Part shown: positions 40,901-44,039 of the stretch, one piece after another
How positions within the stretch are numbered: position 1 is the first letter of the stretch
How the letters are laid out: every line of letters begins with the position of its first letter
NCBI GenBank assembly: GCA_032622095.1
Contig: CP136066.1
Span: 92,029,319 to 92,093,318, forward strand
Length of the DNA: 64,000 bases
Source of the DNA: Siphonodentalium dalli
Lineage: Eukaryota > Mollusca > Scaphopoda > Gadilida > Siphonodentaliidae
Direction of reading: 5' to 3'
Made by a program: the position numbers and the translations under genes
The notes under the pieces: generated by a model
The model's input: only the letters and a program-made list of their open reading frames with translations
Database searches by the model: none
What the model was told of the DNA's origin: nothing

Positions 40901-42404
40901 ATATGCTGTGAAGTGGGCCATGAAATAGATTTGGCTCGGAAAGATAAGAAATAGCGTCATCCGAACAACCAGTTTGGATAAAATGTGGCATGAAACTTTC
41001 TTTACTTATACATGTATATAAGCTAATAACACATTTAAATCTTCCAAGTCAAAGGTATTCGTCTATTGATCAAATAATAAGTGTGAATCAAATAAATATG
41101 TCCAGAAATGATTCTGTCAATTAATATTGATTTTATTTCACCTTTTTCTGGTATAATACCACCTTTCGTAACAATTTTAGGGCTATTTTTTATATTAGAA
41201 CGTTCGGAACTACAAAGCGGGAGAACTCTATTGTGTTAGCAAATGTTATTTGATCTAACAGATTTCACCGCGAATTGCACACGGTTTATGGACAAATAGT
41301 ATACAAAATCTTCAGTTTGATCTGTATTGGTTCATTAAAAAGCTATTTATGGTTTGAAATCGGGGCTTATAACAAATAATTTGTTGCTGTAACTGTGAAG
41401 AGATACATTGTCTTTAAGTGGGCATTTAAGATATCAAGGATCTACAACGAGTCCCCAGTTTTTAGCGGAACTTACAAAATGAGTCCAGTAAATTAGGTAT
41501 GGACTGAGCCTTTGGCGATGTCCATACCTACTTTACTGGGCGAGTTTTGTAAATTCCGTTATAAACTGGGGACGAATTGTAGATTTAATTTATTACATTA
41601 ACCAAAACCTCGACAAAACATACTTAAATGAACAAATGGGACGTGATACTAACATCGACTTCTATAAGACATGCGGTGATGTTTCACATAACTATGCGTT
41701 GTTTGCCCGCATAAAGAAACAGCCTAGATAAATAAAGACTCTTTGACCGTATTCAATGGCGTAAATTTAATGAAATAACTTTTCAAACTCTTTATTCATT
41801 AGAGTTTGTTGTACACATATTGAAAGCCTCGGTATTTTGAGAAGTAGCTTACGGAATATAAACAGACGACAAACCGGAAGTCAAAGGTCACCTGACACAA
41901 TTTCCTGTTATGTAACGAACGTTTCATATAGATAAACACATTCTATCAATTGTGATCACAATTGATAGAATGTGCTTATTGAATGAAATAATGATAGGAT
42001 CGTGTAATAAATCATAATATCTGTCACTTAAATAATAACATATTATATTCCGTTTATGAGATCGCATATTGTTGTAATTTAGCTTTTTCCGAGAATGCCA
42101 TTTCCATTGCAGTGTACTCAAGATGCTGGAATCCGGACTGTTCGCCAAAATGATTCCGAAATGGTGGCCCATGTCAAAATGCGAAAAGCAGACATCATCA
42201 CCAGCTGGCCTGCGCATGGAATACATTGCCGGATTATTCATACTGTATGCTTCTGTGTCTATCGTTGCCGGCTTGATTCTTGTTATTGAAATACTCAAAG
42301 AACCCAGTTGTACACGGCCCTGCTCACAATTCAGAGACCTGCCCAGTGTTTCTGGCATTGCATCTGACGAACAACAGACACCATTTGAAGTGACACGGTT
42401 ATAG
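1576..42404 (+). CDS. Ionotropic glutamate receptor subunit (12 exons, 5' partial)
   Basis: Ligand-gated cation channel subunit of the plasma membrane, expected to open when an amino acid such as glutamate binds between S1 and S2. Exons 1576-1725, 9064-9321, 10592-10788, 16138-16326, 22425-22577, 28032-28253, 31550-31650, 32939-33029, 36758-37091, 37926-38143, 39629-39885 and 42113-42404 join with compatible phases into about 819 codons plus TAG. In order the product shows an amino-terminal domain, S1 with YSG and [10 protein letters not shown]1, a pore loop, the M3 gate [13 protein letters not shown]2 and M4, then a 37-residue tail ending VTRL. That is the full iGluR order; typical subunits are about 850-950 residues, so a signal-peptide exon of unknown position is missing at the 5' end (exon 1 begins with two bases of a split codon). 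Subclass (AMPA, kainate, delta or IR-like) cannot be decided by eye. The splice model is read from sequence only, not from RNA. Confidence 0.93.
1827..2047. mobile_element. Fold-back MITE in iGluR intron 1
   Basis: A nearly complete inverted repeat: arms of about 95 bases (left from GAGTAATCGACTTCTTAATC, right ending GGTTAAGAAGTCGATTACTT) around a short loop near 1938. TACCGTTATA occurs directly on both sides (1827-1836 and 2038-2047), a candidate 10-bp target duplication, although the right end carries a few extra bases. No coding capacity. It lies 100 bases after the exon 1 donor. Confidence 0.7.
2048..2754. other. Intron sequence without recognised features
   Basis: AT-rich intron 1 sequence. 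An 87-codon open frame on the minus strand (2402-2665) has no recognisable motif and is probably chance. The last four bases are CTAG, joined directly to the 5' end of the following Helitron. Confidence 0.5.
2755..3555 (+). mobile_element. Non-autonomous Helitron, copy 1
   Basis: Begins TCTACTATATAATGTGAG and ends with a CG-rich hairpin (CCGCC-A-GGCGG region), GCTAACCTG and CTAG. A 5' TC, a 3' hairpin about ten bases before CTRR and no terminal inverted repeats are the marks of a Helitron. There is no Rep/helicase coding. Inside lie a GT-rich run, a 46-base tandem duplication around 2995-3080 and three units of the repeat described at 3212. Its 3' CTAG is followed at once by the TC of copy 2. 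Confidence 0.75.
3212..3483 (+). repeat. Tandem repeat inside Helitron copy 1
   Basis: Three units of roughly 115 bases (last one partial). Each contains AAACGGGTGGAGCTATCGAC, then TTGAAATTTG and a block with TCGGGTCGCCGAGCCCGTGC. The overlapping open frames on both strands are products of this repeat, not genes. Confidence 0.8.
3556..4558 (+). mobile_element. Non-autonomous Helitron, copy 2, tandem to copy 1
   Basis: Begins TCTACTATATAATTTGAG directly after the CTAG of copy 1 and ends GCCGCCAGTGGCGGGC, TAACCTG, CTAG, followed by T as expected for Helitron insertion. The hairpin CCGCC-AGT-GGCGG is clean in this copy. The start is shared with copy 1 (GT run, then TACTTCATAGAATC), as is the block CTAACGCTCTTTATTG. 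The interior carries other short repeats (TGCGTGTTGTGTGATTCTTA units, about 3977-4215) and an AT-rich stretch. Confidence 0.75.
4559..5776. repeat. Degenerate CCATCT(A/T)G-type repeat array
   Basis: About 4860-5410 holds three to four diverged units near 165 bases. Each has ATGGCTGCTGGCGACCATGT-like and ATAGCTCCCATCTAGTGGTC-like parts. They are reverse-complement relatives of the arrays at 11260-12340 and 52110-52560. The open frame of 119 codons across them is explained by the repeat. The flanks (4559-4860 and 5410-5776) show nothing recognisable. Confidence 0.6.
5777..6474. mobile_element. hAT-type non-autonomous element with 8-bp target duplication
   Basis: Ends CGGGCTTCTCAA... and ...TTGAGAAGCCTG are inverted copies with one mismatch in twelve, the shape of hAT termini. 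The exact duplicate GGTGGAAT flanks it at 5769-5776 and 6475-6482, the 8-bp size typical of hAT. Just inside both ends lie GTACCGGTAC-rich subterminal repeats, the usual place for transposase binding sites. There is no transposase coding, so it is a MITE-like passenger in iGluR intron 1. Confidence 0.85.
6483..9063. other. Remainder of iGluR intron 1, little structure
   Basis: AT-rich sequence. A 14-base tandem duplication (GGAAATGTAGTTTG) lies near 7300, and repeated TTGGAAA(A/T)TTCC-like words lie around 7955-8095. No exon, RNA gene or complete mobile element was recognised. Confidence 0.5.
9064..9321 (+). CDS. iGluR exon 2: amino-terminal domain, lobe 1
   Basis: Reads [30 protein letters not shown] and then [13 protein letters not shown]. 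This matches the family pattern of VC..., a 'GV.AIIGP'-like strand, a 'P.I' strand and 'W..v.++Yd' before the lobe crossover. The acceptor GTATATAG at 9063 is preferred over a second AG at 9070 because only the first gives the right phase from exon 1 and keeps the conserved VC. Donor G|GTATGT, phase 1. Confidence 0.85.
9322..10591. repeat. Intron 2 with diverged copy of the 485-bp repeat
   Basis: About 9391-9490 reads AAAGTGATGTGAAACACTCC and continues in parallel with the duplicated unit at 19476-20446 (…GTGATCAAATAGAAAT…, ACGAATATTAATC.AAATGG). Only the first fifth or so of the unit is matched. The rest of the intron shows nothing recognisable. Confidence 0.6.
10592..10788 (+). CDS. iGluR exon 3: amino-terminal domain, lobe 2 start
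   Basis: Starts with the two bases that complete glycine (…LG-RSQIQDI) after TATTATTTTAG and ends in phase 0 at TCG|GTATGG. It encodes the helix-strand pair ending [19 protein letters not shown], the place where family members have 'ivl.c....a..iL..A'. It is joined most naturally to exon 4 ([13 protein letters not shown]), but see the optional exon at 10851. Confidence 0.87.
10851..10949 (+). CDS. Candidate in-frame alternative exon of the iGluR
   Basis: A 99-base segment, 33 codons with no stop in the phase left by exon 3, behind an excellent acceptor (TTTTTTGTTCCATTTTTTAG) and before a plausible donor (CAT|GTAGGC). It would add [20 protein letters not shown] and 13 more residues to lobe 2 of the amino-terminal domain. 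The intron separating it from exon 3 would be only 62 bases. Skipping it gives the usual family sequence 'FLKS-ASAGGML..YYW', so it is more likely a cassette exon than a constitutive one. A chance open segment is not excluded. Confidence 0.4.
11170..12340 (+). repeat. Degenerate GCCATCTTGGATTTTACTCT repeat array
   Basis: Five to six diverged units of about 150-190 bases. Each runs through TTCATATGGATCTTCGGGGT, GACCTCTAGATGGGAGC, a block with GAAATTCGTTGAAAAA and GCCATCTTGGATTTTACTCT. The array starts after a CGTCCGTCCATGTGTGCGTC head. Related arrays occur at 4860-5410 (reverse) and 52110-52560. No conserved frame is visible. Confidence 0.7.
12354..12955. mobile_element. MITE-like element with TATACCCCCAC ends
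   Basis: Starts TTATACCCCCACTTTTG and ends GTGGGGGTATAC, which are inverted copies of about 12 bases. The interior has a (CCGT)n stretch near 12440 and three parallel stretches (GACTTATAACTTTAA-like text before AATATGAACC.ATTT) spaced about 170 bases apart. No coding capacity. It follows directly on the previous array. The target duplication is not clear. Confidence 0.6.
12960..13855. other. Intron 3 stretch without recognised features
   Basis: Open frames on both strands at 13163-13490 overlap each other and carry no recognisable motif. Nothing else is seen. Confidence 0.4.
13856..14190 (+). repeat. Four-unit tandem repeat, period 82-84 bases
   Basis: Units begin near 13861, 13943, 14025 and 14109. 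Each contains ATGGGTTGATAAATCGTTGG, CAAGGCTACCTTCTACTACC and TCGCTGTGTACAT, then ATAGAATCACAA. The last unit is diverged at its end. Confidence 0.85.
14191..16137. other. Intron 3 end without recognised features
   Basis: Short unrelated open frames only. No exon-like segment with compatible splice sites and family similarity was found before exon 4. Confidence 0.4.
16138..16326 (+). CDS. iGluR exon 4: amino-terminal domain, lobe 2
   Basis: 63 codons, phase 0 at both ends, acceptor TTTCTGTTCCAG and donor TCC|GTGAGT. It encodes [20 protein letters not shown] followed by [14 protein letters not shown], matching 'A...GM....Y.w.l......dl......Ni..f' of iGluR amino-terminal domains. NKT is a possible N-glycosylation site. 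The open frame continues past the donor, but the family match stops there. Confidence 0.88.
16327..18520. other. Intron 4 start without recognised features
   Basis: AT-rich, with short chance open frames on both strands. No repeat structure stands out. Confidence 0.4.
18545..18846. mobile_element. MITE related to elements at 42726 and 53475
   Basis: Shares, in reverse orientation to the 42726 copy, AACGCTCTTTATTATT-, GTTTATGCTTTGTTTACAT- and GCGGTTTTTGACAGGTGGAA-like segments. It ends GGCCGTCCGTACCTTTAA, comparable with the end of the 53475-53834 copy. Non-coding. The left boundary is uncertain. Confidence 0.5.
19100..19410 (+). repeat. Minisatellite of TTTAACGACATTTTTCGGTC
   Basis: Seven or more copies of TAGTTTAACGACATTTTTCG plus GTCTTT, spaced about 29-65 bases. 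Some are joined by ATATAGGG...GTATTTGGATCTC linkers. Spacing is irregular, so it is not a CRISPR array. Confidence 0.8.
19476..20446 (+). repeat. Head-to-tail duplication of a 485-base unit
   Basis: 19476-19960 and 19961-20446 are nearly identical over their whole length, from CTTGAAAT(T/G)CAGTTTTTCT to GCATTAAACGATTT. A few substitutions separate them, so the duplication is fairly recent. A third diverged partial copy lies at 9391-9490. The minus-strand open frames here are not conserved between the copies. Confidence 0.88.
20447..22424. other. Intron 4 end, no further structure
   Basis: GCGAGAATC words repeat around 20480-20565 with partial reverse complements. Otherwise nothing is recognised before exon 5. 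Confidence 0.4.
22425..22577 (+). CDS. iGluR exon 5: amino-terminal domain (frame masked by other ORFs)
   Basis: 51 codons in phase 0 at both ends, between CATATTCCAAG and CTG|GTAAGA. The frame reads [20 protein letters not shown] then ...[15 protein letters not shown]. 'L.DAV.a.A.A' is the conserved helix of iGluR amino-terminal domains, expected exactly between exon 4 and the [11 protein letters not shown] block of exon 6. A longer open frame overlaps it in another register, so simple ORF finding hides it. The segment is clearly more GC-rich than its intron surroundings. Confidence 0.85.
22885..23420 (-). other. Unrecognised, possibly decayed coding segment
   Basis: Two overlapping minus-strand open frames (124 codons at 22885-23259 and 70 codons at 23147-23359) have protein-like composition, for example [20 protein letters not shown] and [20 protein letters not shown] do not recognise a family. 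They lie inside iGluR intron 5 in antisense orientation, so a decayed mobile element is more likely than a host gene. Confidence 0.25.
23421..24059. other. AT-rich intron stretch with TTCTTGG/AACAAAT words
   Basis: Around 23690-23960 words such as AAGAACAAATATTCTTGG and their complements recur irregularly. This is low-complexity sequence with no recognised function. Confidence 0.4.
24060..24490 (-). mobile_element. CR1-like LINE reverse transcriptase remnant
   Basis: The minus strand reads [40 protein letters not shown] and [15 protein letters not shown]. This is the C-terminal part of a LINE reverse transcriptase (family text 'l...LV.S+LDYcN.LlaG.....+.kLQ...N.AaRl...tp....itPvL..lHWLP'). 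Upstream on that strand KTEVLIF fits the preceding 'n..KTe.l.f' block. Only about 140 codons remain, with stops, so it is dead. The jockey/CR1/L2 group is clear; finer placement is not. Confidence 0.8.
24491..25702. other. Intron 5 stretch, small palindrome only
   Basis: At about 24709-24741 GTGGTACAATT and AATTGTACCAC form an 11-base stem. Otherwise nothing is recognised. Confidence 0.4.
25703..25847. repeat. Perfect inverted repeat, 71-base arms, 3-base loop
   Basis: Left arm 25703-25773 and right arm 25777-25847 are exact reverse complements (outer end AAGAAATAAATACACGGTGT, centre GGACGACG-CTA-CGTCGTCC). The symmetry breaks sharply just outside. It could be a very young fold-back insertion or cruciform, or an artefact of hairpin copying during library making or assembly. 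Confidence 0.95.
25848..28031. other. Intron 5 end; SINE-like 3' tail near 27390
   Basis: 27390-27440 reads GGCCCAGCTGCTAAACGACG, TTAAACTC and a run of TCAATCAATAAATCAATC. This resembles the 3' ends of SINEs common in molluscs. The body upstream is not recognisable. The rest of the stretch shows nothing. Confidence 0.4.
28032..28253 (+). CDS. iGluR exon 6: end of amino-terminal domain and linker to S1
   Basis: 74 codons, phase 0 at both ends, acceptor TTTATTGCAG, donor [29 protein letters not shown] matches the family block 'f.GltG.i.Fd..G.R.', [10 protein letters not shown] matches 'vG.W....gl', and [12 protein letters not shown] is the 'tLrvvTi' strand that opens S1. NWS is a possible N-glycosylation site. 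The open frame running on to 28436 is intron read-through. Confidence 0.92.
28254..28984. other. Start of intron 6, short direct repeat only
   Basis: Two parallel blocks near 28480-28600 (ATATGGTA.GATATTT.ATTTT.CCAATATA) sit about 60 bases apart. Nothing else is seen. Confidence 0.4.
28985..29330. repeat. GGTACTNNNGAGTACC minisatellite
   Basis: About fourteen irregular units with GGTACTCTGGAGTACCTATA and TTTAGGT, period near 26. Each unit is itself nearly palindromic (GGTACT...AGTACC), so long single-strand hairpins are possible. No coding or CRISPR character. Confidence 0.85.
29640..31000. repeat. Interleaved GCGATAA repeat and 100-base unit
   Basis: Two repeat types alternate. The short one is TTTGCGATAACTCGCAGACC and variants (exact 21-22-base tandem copies at 29997-30060, inverted forms elsewhere). 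The long one contains AATAGCACGGTCAGGCTAAA, ATAGACCGATCGGTC and TTTCACAGCCAGCATGCAT, and occurs near 29838, 30227, 30510 and 30860. The spacing of about 390, 280 and 350 bases suggests repeated duplication of a composite unit. Confidence 0.8.
31550..31650 (+). CDS. iGluR exon 7: S1 of ligand-binding domain
   Basis: Begins with VSPYVF (family 'e.PyVm') after TTACTTCCAG and ends inside an Arg codon at TTTCG|GTAAGC. It contains NTS and NVT glycosylation sequons and [20 protein letters not shown], which matches 'yeGyc.DLl..la..l.F'. The tyrosine before S-G is at the position of the ligand-stacking aromatic (Tyr450 of GluA2). Confidence 0.93.
31651..32938. other. Intron 7 with an ATATTAATATT run
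   Basis: 32245-32312 is an imperfect TATTAATATTAACATTAATA microsatellite-like run. The rest has no recognised feature. Confidence 0.5.
32939..33029 (+). CDS. iGluR exon 8: S1, DG..GA...DG.W.GM.G segment
   Basis: Completes the split Arg codon, then reads [20 protein letters not shown] and [10 protein letters not shown]. This is the family block 'y.i..v.DgkyGa....g.WnGmiGeLl.g'. Acceptor ACTTTCAG, donor GGG|GTAAGT, phase 0 at the end. The donor lies directly beside the 3' tail of a minus-strand LINE remnant that fills the start of the next intron. Confidence 0.93.
33034..33600 (-). mobile_element. LINE 3' end remnant (ORF2 C-terminus) at the exon 8 donor
   Basis: The minus strand reads [40 protein letters not shown]. 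This is the C-terminal end of LINE ORF2 proteins (family text '+fR.S.H.L.iE.GR....P...R.C..C'). It is followed by a 3' UTR and a tail of TCTTATCTTATCTAATCTTA ending at about 33035. The tail therefore touches the exon 8 donor (33030). Five-prime truncated and decayed. Confidence 0.75.
33601..35639. other. Middle of intron 8; G tract at 34992
   Basis: Possible further diverged LINE sequence on the minus strand up to about 33780. 34992-35005 is a run of 14 G. Nothing else is recognised. Confidence 0.4.
35640..36742 (+). mobile_element. LINE 3' end remnant (ORF2 C-terminus) at the exon 9 acceptor
   Basis: The plus strand reads [20 protein letters not shown], then [20 protein letters not shown] and [20 protein letters not shown] up to a stop at 36467. 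C..C....DEyhy...C is the usual C-terminal motif of CR1/L2-like LINEs. A 3' UTR follows and the element ends in AATCTAATCTAATCTAAAA near 36742, about 15 bases before exon 9. The 5' extent is uncertain; the reading is broken. Confidence 0.75.
36758..37091 (+). CDS. iGluR exon 9: end of S1, M1 and pore loop
   Basis: Phase 0 start at AAAG|GAG, with [20 protein letters not shown] as the end of S1. P-L-T and Arg (codon at 36800) are the residues that hold the ligand alpha-carboxyl in the family. M1 follows ([20 protein letters not shown]), then a basic loop, then the re-entrant pore loop [15 protein letters not shown]. Aligned to GluA2 'FMQQGCD', the first Gln (Q/R site) is Glu here (codon 37085-37087). 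Ends phase 1 at AAG|GTAGGT. Confidence 0.94.
37092..37858. other. Intron 9, nothing recognised
   Basis: Minus-strand open frames here (for example 37279-37593) lack any recognisable motif. Confidence 0.4.
37859..37908. repeat. (TA)n microsatellite before exon 10
   Basis: About twenty TA dinucleotides followed by AATATATATA, ending some 17 bases before the exon 10 acceptor. It replaces the usual pyrimidine tract, leaving only CCACATCAAAACCTGCAG. Confidence 0.95.
37926..38143 (+). CDS. iGluR exon 10: pore exit, M3 gate and start of S2
   Basis: Follows AAAACCTGCAG. Reads [19 protein letters not shown], then M3 with [12 protein letters not shown], the family's most conserved sequence (usual [12 protein letters not shown], first Ser changed to Ala here). 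Then [20 protein letters not shown] and TNLQDLFS of S2. Where GluA2 has Gly-Ser-Thr, this receptor has Gly-Thr-Asn. Donor TCG|GTGAGA, phase 0. The acceptor has almost no pyrimidine tract because a TA microsatellite sits just upstream. Confidence 0.96.
38144..38712. other. Start of intron 10, nothing recognised
   Basis: Sequence between exon 10 and the optional exon at 38713. A CATCATCATC run lies near 38393. No other structure. Confidence 0.4.
38713..38807 (+). CDS. Candidate poison or alternative exon in the iGluR
   Basis: 95 open bases between a good acceptor (CCTGTTGTGTTAG) and a good donor (GA|GTATGT), phase 0 in and phase 2 out. It reads [20 protein letters not shown] then [12 protein letters not shown]. 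Family members have nothing at this place in S2. Joined to the normal start of exon 11 it shifts the frame and meets TAA after 14 codons, which would cut off S2 and M4. A minor acceptor at 39636 would restore the frame ([12 protein letters not shown]). It is coding-like in composition, but RNA data are needed to say whether it is used. Confidence 0.3.
38808..39628. other. End of intron 10, nothing recognised
   Basis: Two short open frames on opposite strands, with no family resemblance. Confidence 0.4.
39629..39885 (+). CDS. iGluR exon 11: S2 of ligand-binding domain
   Basis: Acceptor TACTTCAG, phase 0. [14 protein letters not shown] continues exon 10 exactly as 'FF..S....y..mW..m' does in the family. 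[20 protein letters not shown] matches 'gkyAfl.Es...e......C': the acidic residue that binds the ligand amino group (Glu705 in GluA2) is Asp here (codon 39749-39751). [20 protein letters not shown] matches 'gyg.a.pkgSpl...'. Donor AAA|GTATAT, phase 2; the reading continues as intron to 39925. Confidence 0.94.
39886..41440. other. Intron 11, weak fold-back near 40300-40430
   Basis: CTAAACAAAAATAAAAATAA near 40320 and TTTTTATTTTTTTAGATAGT near 40400 are rough inverted copies, possibly a decayed fold-back element. Nothing else stands out. Confidence 0.4.
41443..41583. mobile_element. Fold-back element (about 60-base arms)
   Basis: CTACAACGAGTCCCCAGTTT at the left is inverted as AAACTGGGGACGAATTGTAG at the right. 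Within, GTCCAGTAAATTAGGTATGG pairs with CCATACCTACTTTACTGGGC around a loop near 41512. Several mismatches. A small MITE or decayed palindrome in intron 11. Confidence 0.7.
41932..41979. repeat. Perfect 38-base palindrome near exon 12
   Basis: 41937-41974 is a loop-free palindrome with centre ATCAATTGTGATCACAATTGAT, extended five more bases each side with one mismatch. It lies about 140 bases before the exon 12 acceptor. Confidence 0.95.
42113..42404 (+). CDS. iGluR exon 12: end of S2, M4, C-terminal tail and stop
   Basis: Acceptor TTCCATTGCAG. One base completes Asn, then [19 protein letters not shown] (family 'il.L.e.G.l..l..kWw'). After a loop with Cys, M4 reads [20 protein letters not shown]. 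The cytoplasmic tail of about 37 residues ends EVTRL and TAG at 42402-42404. The last four residues, VTRL, fit a class I PDZ-binding motif (Thr at -2, Leu at 0), as found on several iGluR tails. No AATAAA is seen before 42963, which lies in repeat DNA. Confidence 0.93.
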
Positions 42405-42414
42405 AACGTAGAAC

Positions 42415-42725
42415 TATTATGAAGTATAGAGATACATAAACAGAACGACACGAGTGTGTAAATATGTTCGTCGATACGACACGGGTGCTATATATAGCGC
42501 GGAAGGATAGAACACAGCCTCGAATGTTATACTTCATCGATGGCACAAGTGCCGTATCAACAACCCCATTAACACAGAAAGGGTCAGGTTGCTACAACTT
42601 TTCTGCGAACAAAGACAATGACCAGTCTATCGCGCGAAACAACTGTTTAAATTTCTAGTTAATGAAAAAAAAGGTAGATTTTAGTGACTGATTTTCGCAT
42701 AAATGTTGATATAATTGCTTAGTGA
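42415..42725 (+). repeat. Left part of a 710-base repeat (copy A) after the iGluR stop
   Basis: From TTATGAAGTATAGAGATACA to GCTTAGTGAAT it is the reverse complement of 60485-60799 (copy B). It begins 11 bases after the receptor stop codon, so the receptor 3' UTR must lie partly or wholly in it. Copy A is split here by a 1.3-kb insertion and resumes near 44040. Confidence 0.8.
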
Positions 42726-43175
42726 ATATATTAAAATATTCACCTCCGGCAAAAACCGCCATAAACAGAAGGAATAGTGAGATATAGACATACTTTGTTC
42801 TTATCTAAACAGAAATATGGCATTAACAGTATGTTATTGTCAATTTTGTCCCATTTGTCATGTAAACAAAAGCAAAAAACGTTACGTTTCCTGGCTTTTG
42901 TTTAGATCCGGATATGGTAAACATAAAGAGCGTTATTTGTTACTGTTTTGGAATATGGAACTAATAAAGAGCGTTTATATCATTTTTGTGTGATTAACCA
43001 ATAGCATTGCGCTGTGTCATGTAAACAGAAGCACAGAAGCACAACCATTGACCTTGACCTCTTGATAAGTCGTAAACAATTTGTATCCTCGAATTATCGC
43101 ATATATGTCGGTATAAACAGATGTTTTCTTCGATTTTGATGGTATGATGTTTTTGCGGAGGTTATTCCGATTCCA
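42726..43175. mobile_element. Fold-back MITE nested in repeat copy A
   Basis: Left end TCACCTCCGGCAAAAACCGC is roughly inverted near 43140-43165 (ATGTTTTTGCGGAGGTTAT). Internal AAACATAAAGAGCGTTATT and CTAATAAAGAGCGTTTATA segments are shared with the 18545 element, inverted. It marks the start of the insertion that splits copy A, because copy B is continuous at this point. AATAAA at 42963 could serve as a polyadenylation signal. Confidence 0.6.
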
Positions 43176-43326
43176 ATGATGTTACTAATTCGTTTGATCG
43201 TCAACCGAATGTTTCAACATAATTATGTGAAATGTGATAACAATTGGATGTTTTGTGTGTAAATGTTGAGACAACAGTCTCTATAATTGTTATATATTTT
43301 GATATCTTCGGAAACGGAGGAAATAA

Positions 43327-43329
<3 letters not shown>

Positions 43330-43368
<39 letters not shown>

Positions 43369-43370
43369 TG
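43330..43370. repeat. (AT)n microsatellite with T run
   Basis: About sixteen AT dinucleotides followed by ten or more T. Confidence 0.95.
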
Positions 43371-43427
43371 GTCTTCTTCTGTTGATTTGGCGATTTGAAC
43401 AAATATAAACATTTCTGCAACGAACGC

Positions 43428-43710
43428 CGCCCGTGCCTTTAACACACCAACCGTGTTCACAGACTACGAGAAAGCGGCACAGAACGCGATTAAAGACATA
43501 TTTCCATCAAAACCAAACATATTCGACACGATCGACCACATTAAGAAAGAGCAAGCATATACAGAATCTACGATACTTCAACTTACTGGTGGTGGCAGGG
43601 TTCAACAATAGAGAAGAAAATATCTCTTAGAAATTTCAAGAGAATATTCAGTGAAAACGAGATCAACATTGTAGAATACTTAGATTCAATCGCTAAATTA
43701 GTTCGCCATT
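43428..43710 (+). pseudogene. MULE (Mutator-like) transposase remnant
   Basis: Reads NTPTVFTDYEKAAQNAIKDI FPS, which matches the 'v.tDfE.A..nAi...FP' block of MULE transposases, then NIFDTIDHIKKEQAYTES and ILQLTGG, matching the family's later 'W..id.lkkeq..te..i.ql..G' region. The stretch that normally lies between (GC.FHl.Q... and about 60-80 residues) is missing. In another frame ISLRNFKRIFSENEINIVEY LDSIA ends at TGA, as MULE C-termini do. Internally deleted and broken, so inactive. Confidence 0.65.
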
Positions 43711-44039
43711 GAGCTTTTTGTTAAAGTATTATCGTGTATTTGTTATATGTTTGTTATCTCCTTGTATGTATTTTATTAATTATTTTGCATAAATAAATAA
43801 ATTAAACATGACATAGATTATTTCCTAACATCAACATTGAAGCAGCACCAAAGGTTCCAAAACCCAAGTTCCCAAATTGACAAATCATTAAAAACCTACA
43901 AAAAGAGAGGACAAACCATTAAAACACTAAAAGAAAAGAGGAATAGACTATAAGCGGCAAATGATTGAAGTAAGGGATCATTGACACCTCGTGCAGGTAC
44001 CCCTGGAAACAATAGCCGTCGGCAAAGTGAGATGCTCCC
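43711..44039. other. End of the insertion splitting copy A
   Basis: AT-rich sequence after the transposase remnant. The insertion ends near 44038, where GAAAAATGCTACCTAGCTGT resumes the text of copy B (AAAATGCTATCTAGCTGT). A clear right terminus of the inserted element was not identified. Confidence 0.45.

Noticed and set aside
41924-42451. 175-codon minus-strand open frame
   Set aside because: It lies antisense to receptor exon 12, which has clear family similarity, and crosses a 38-base palindrome. It has no domain of its own.
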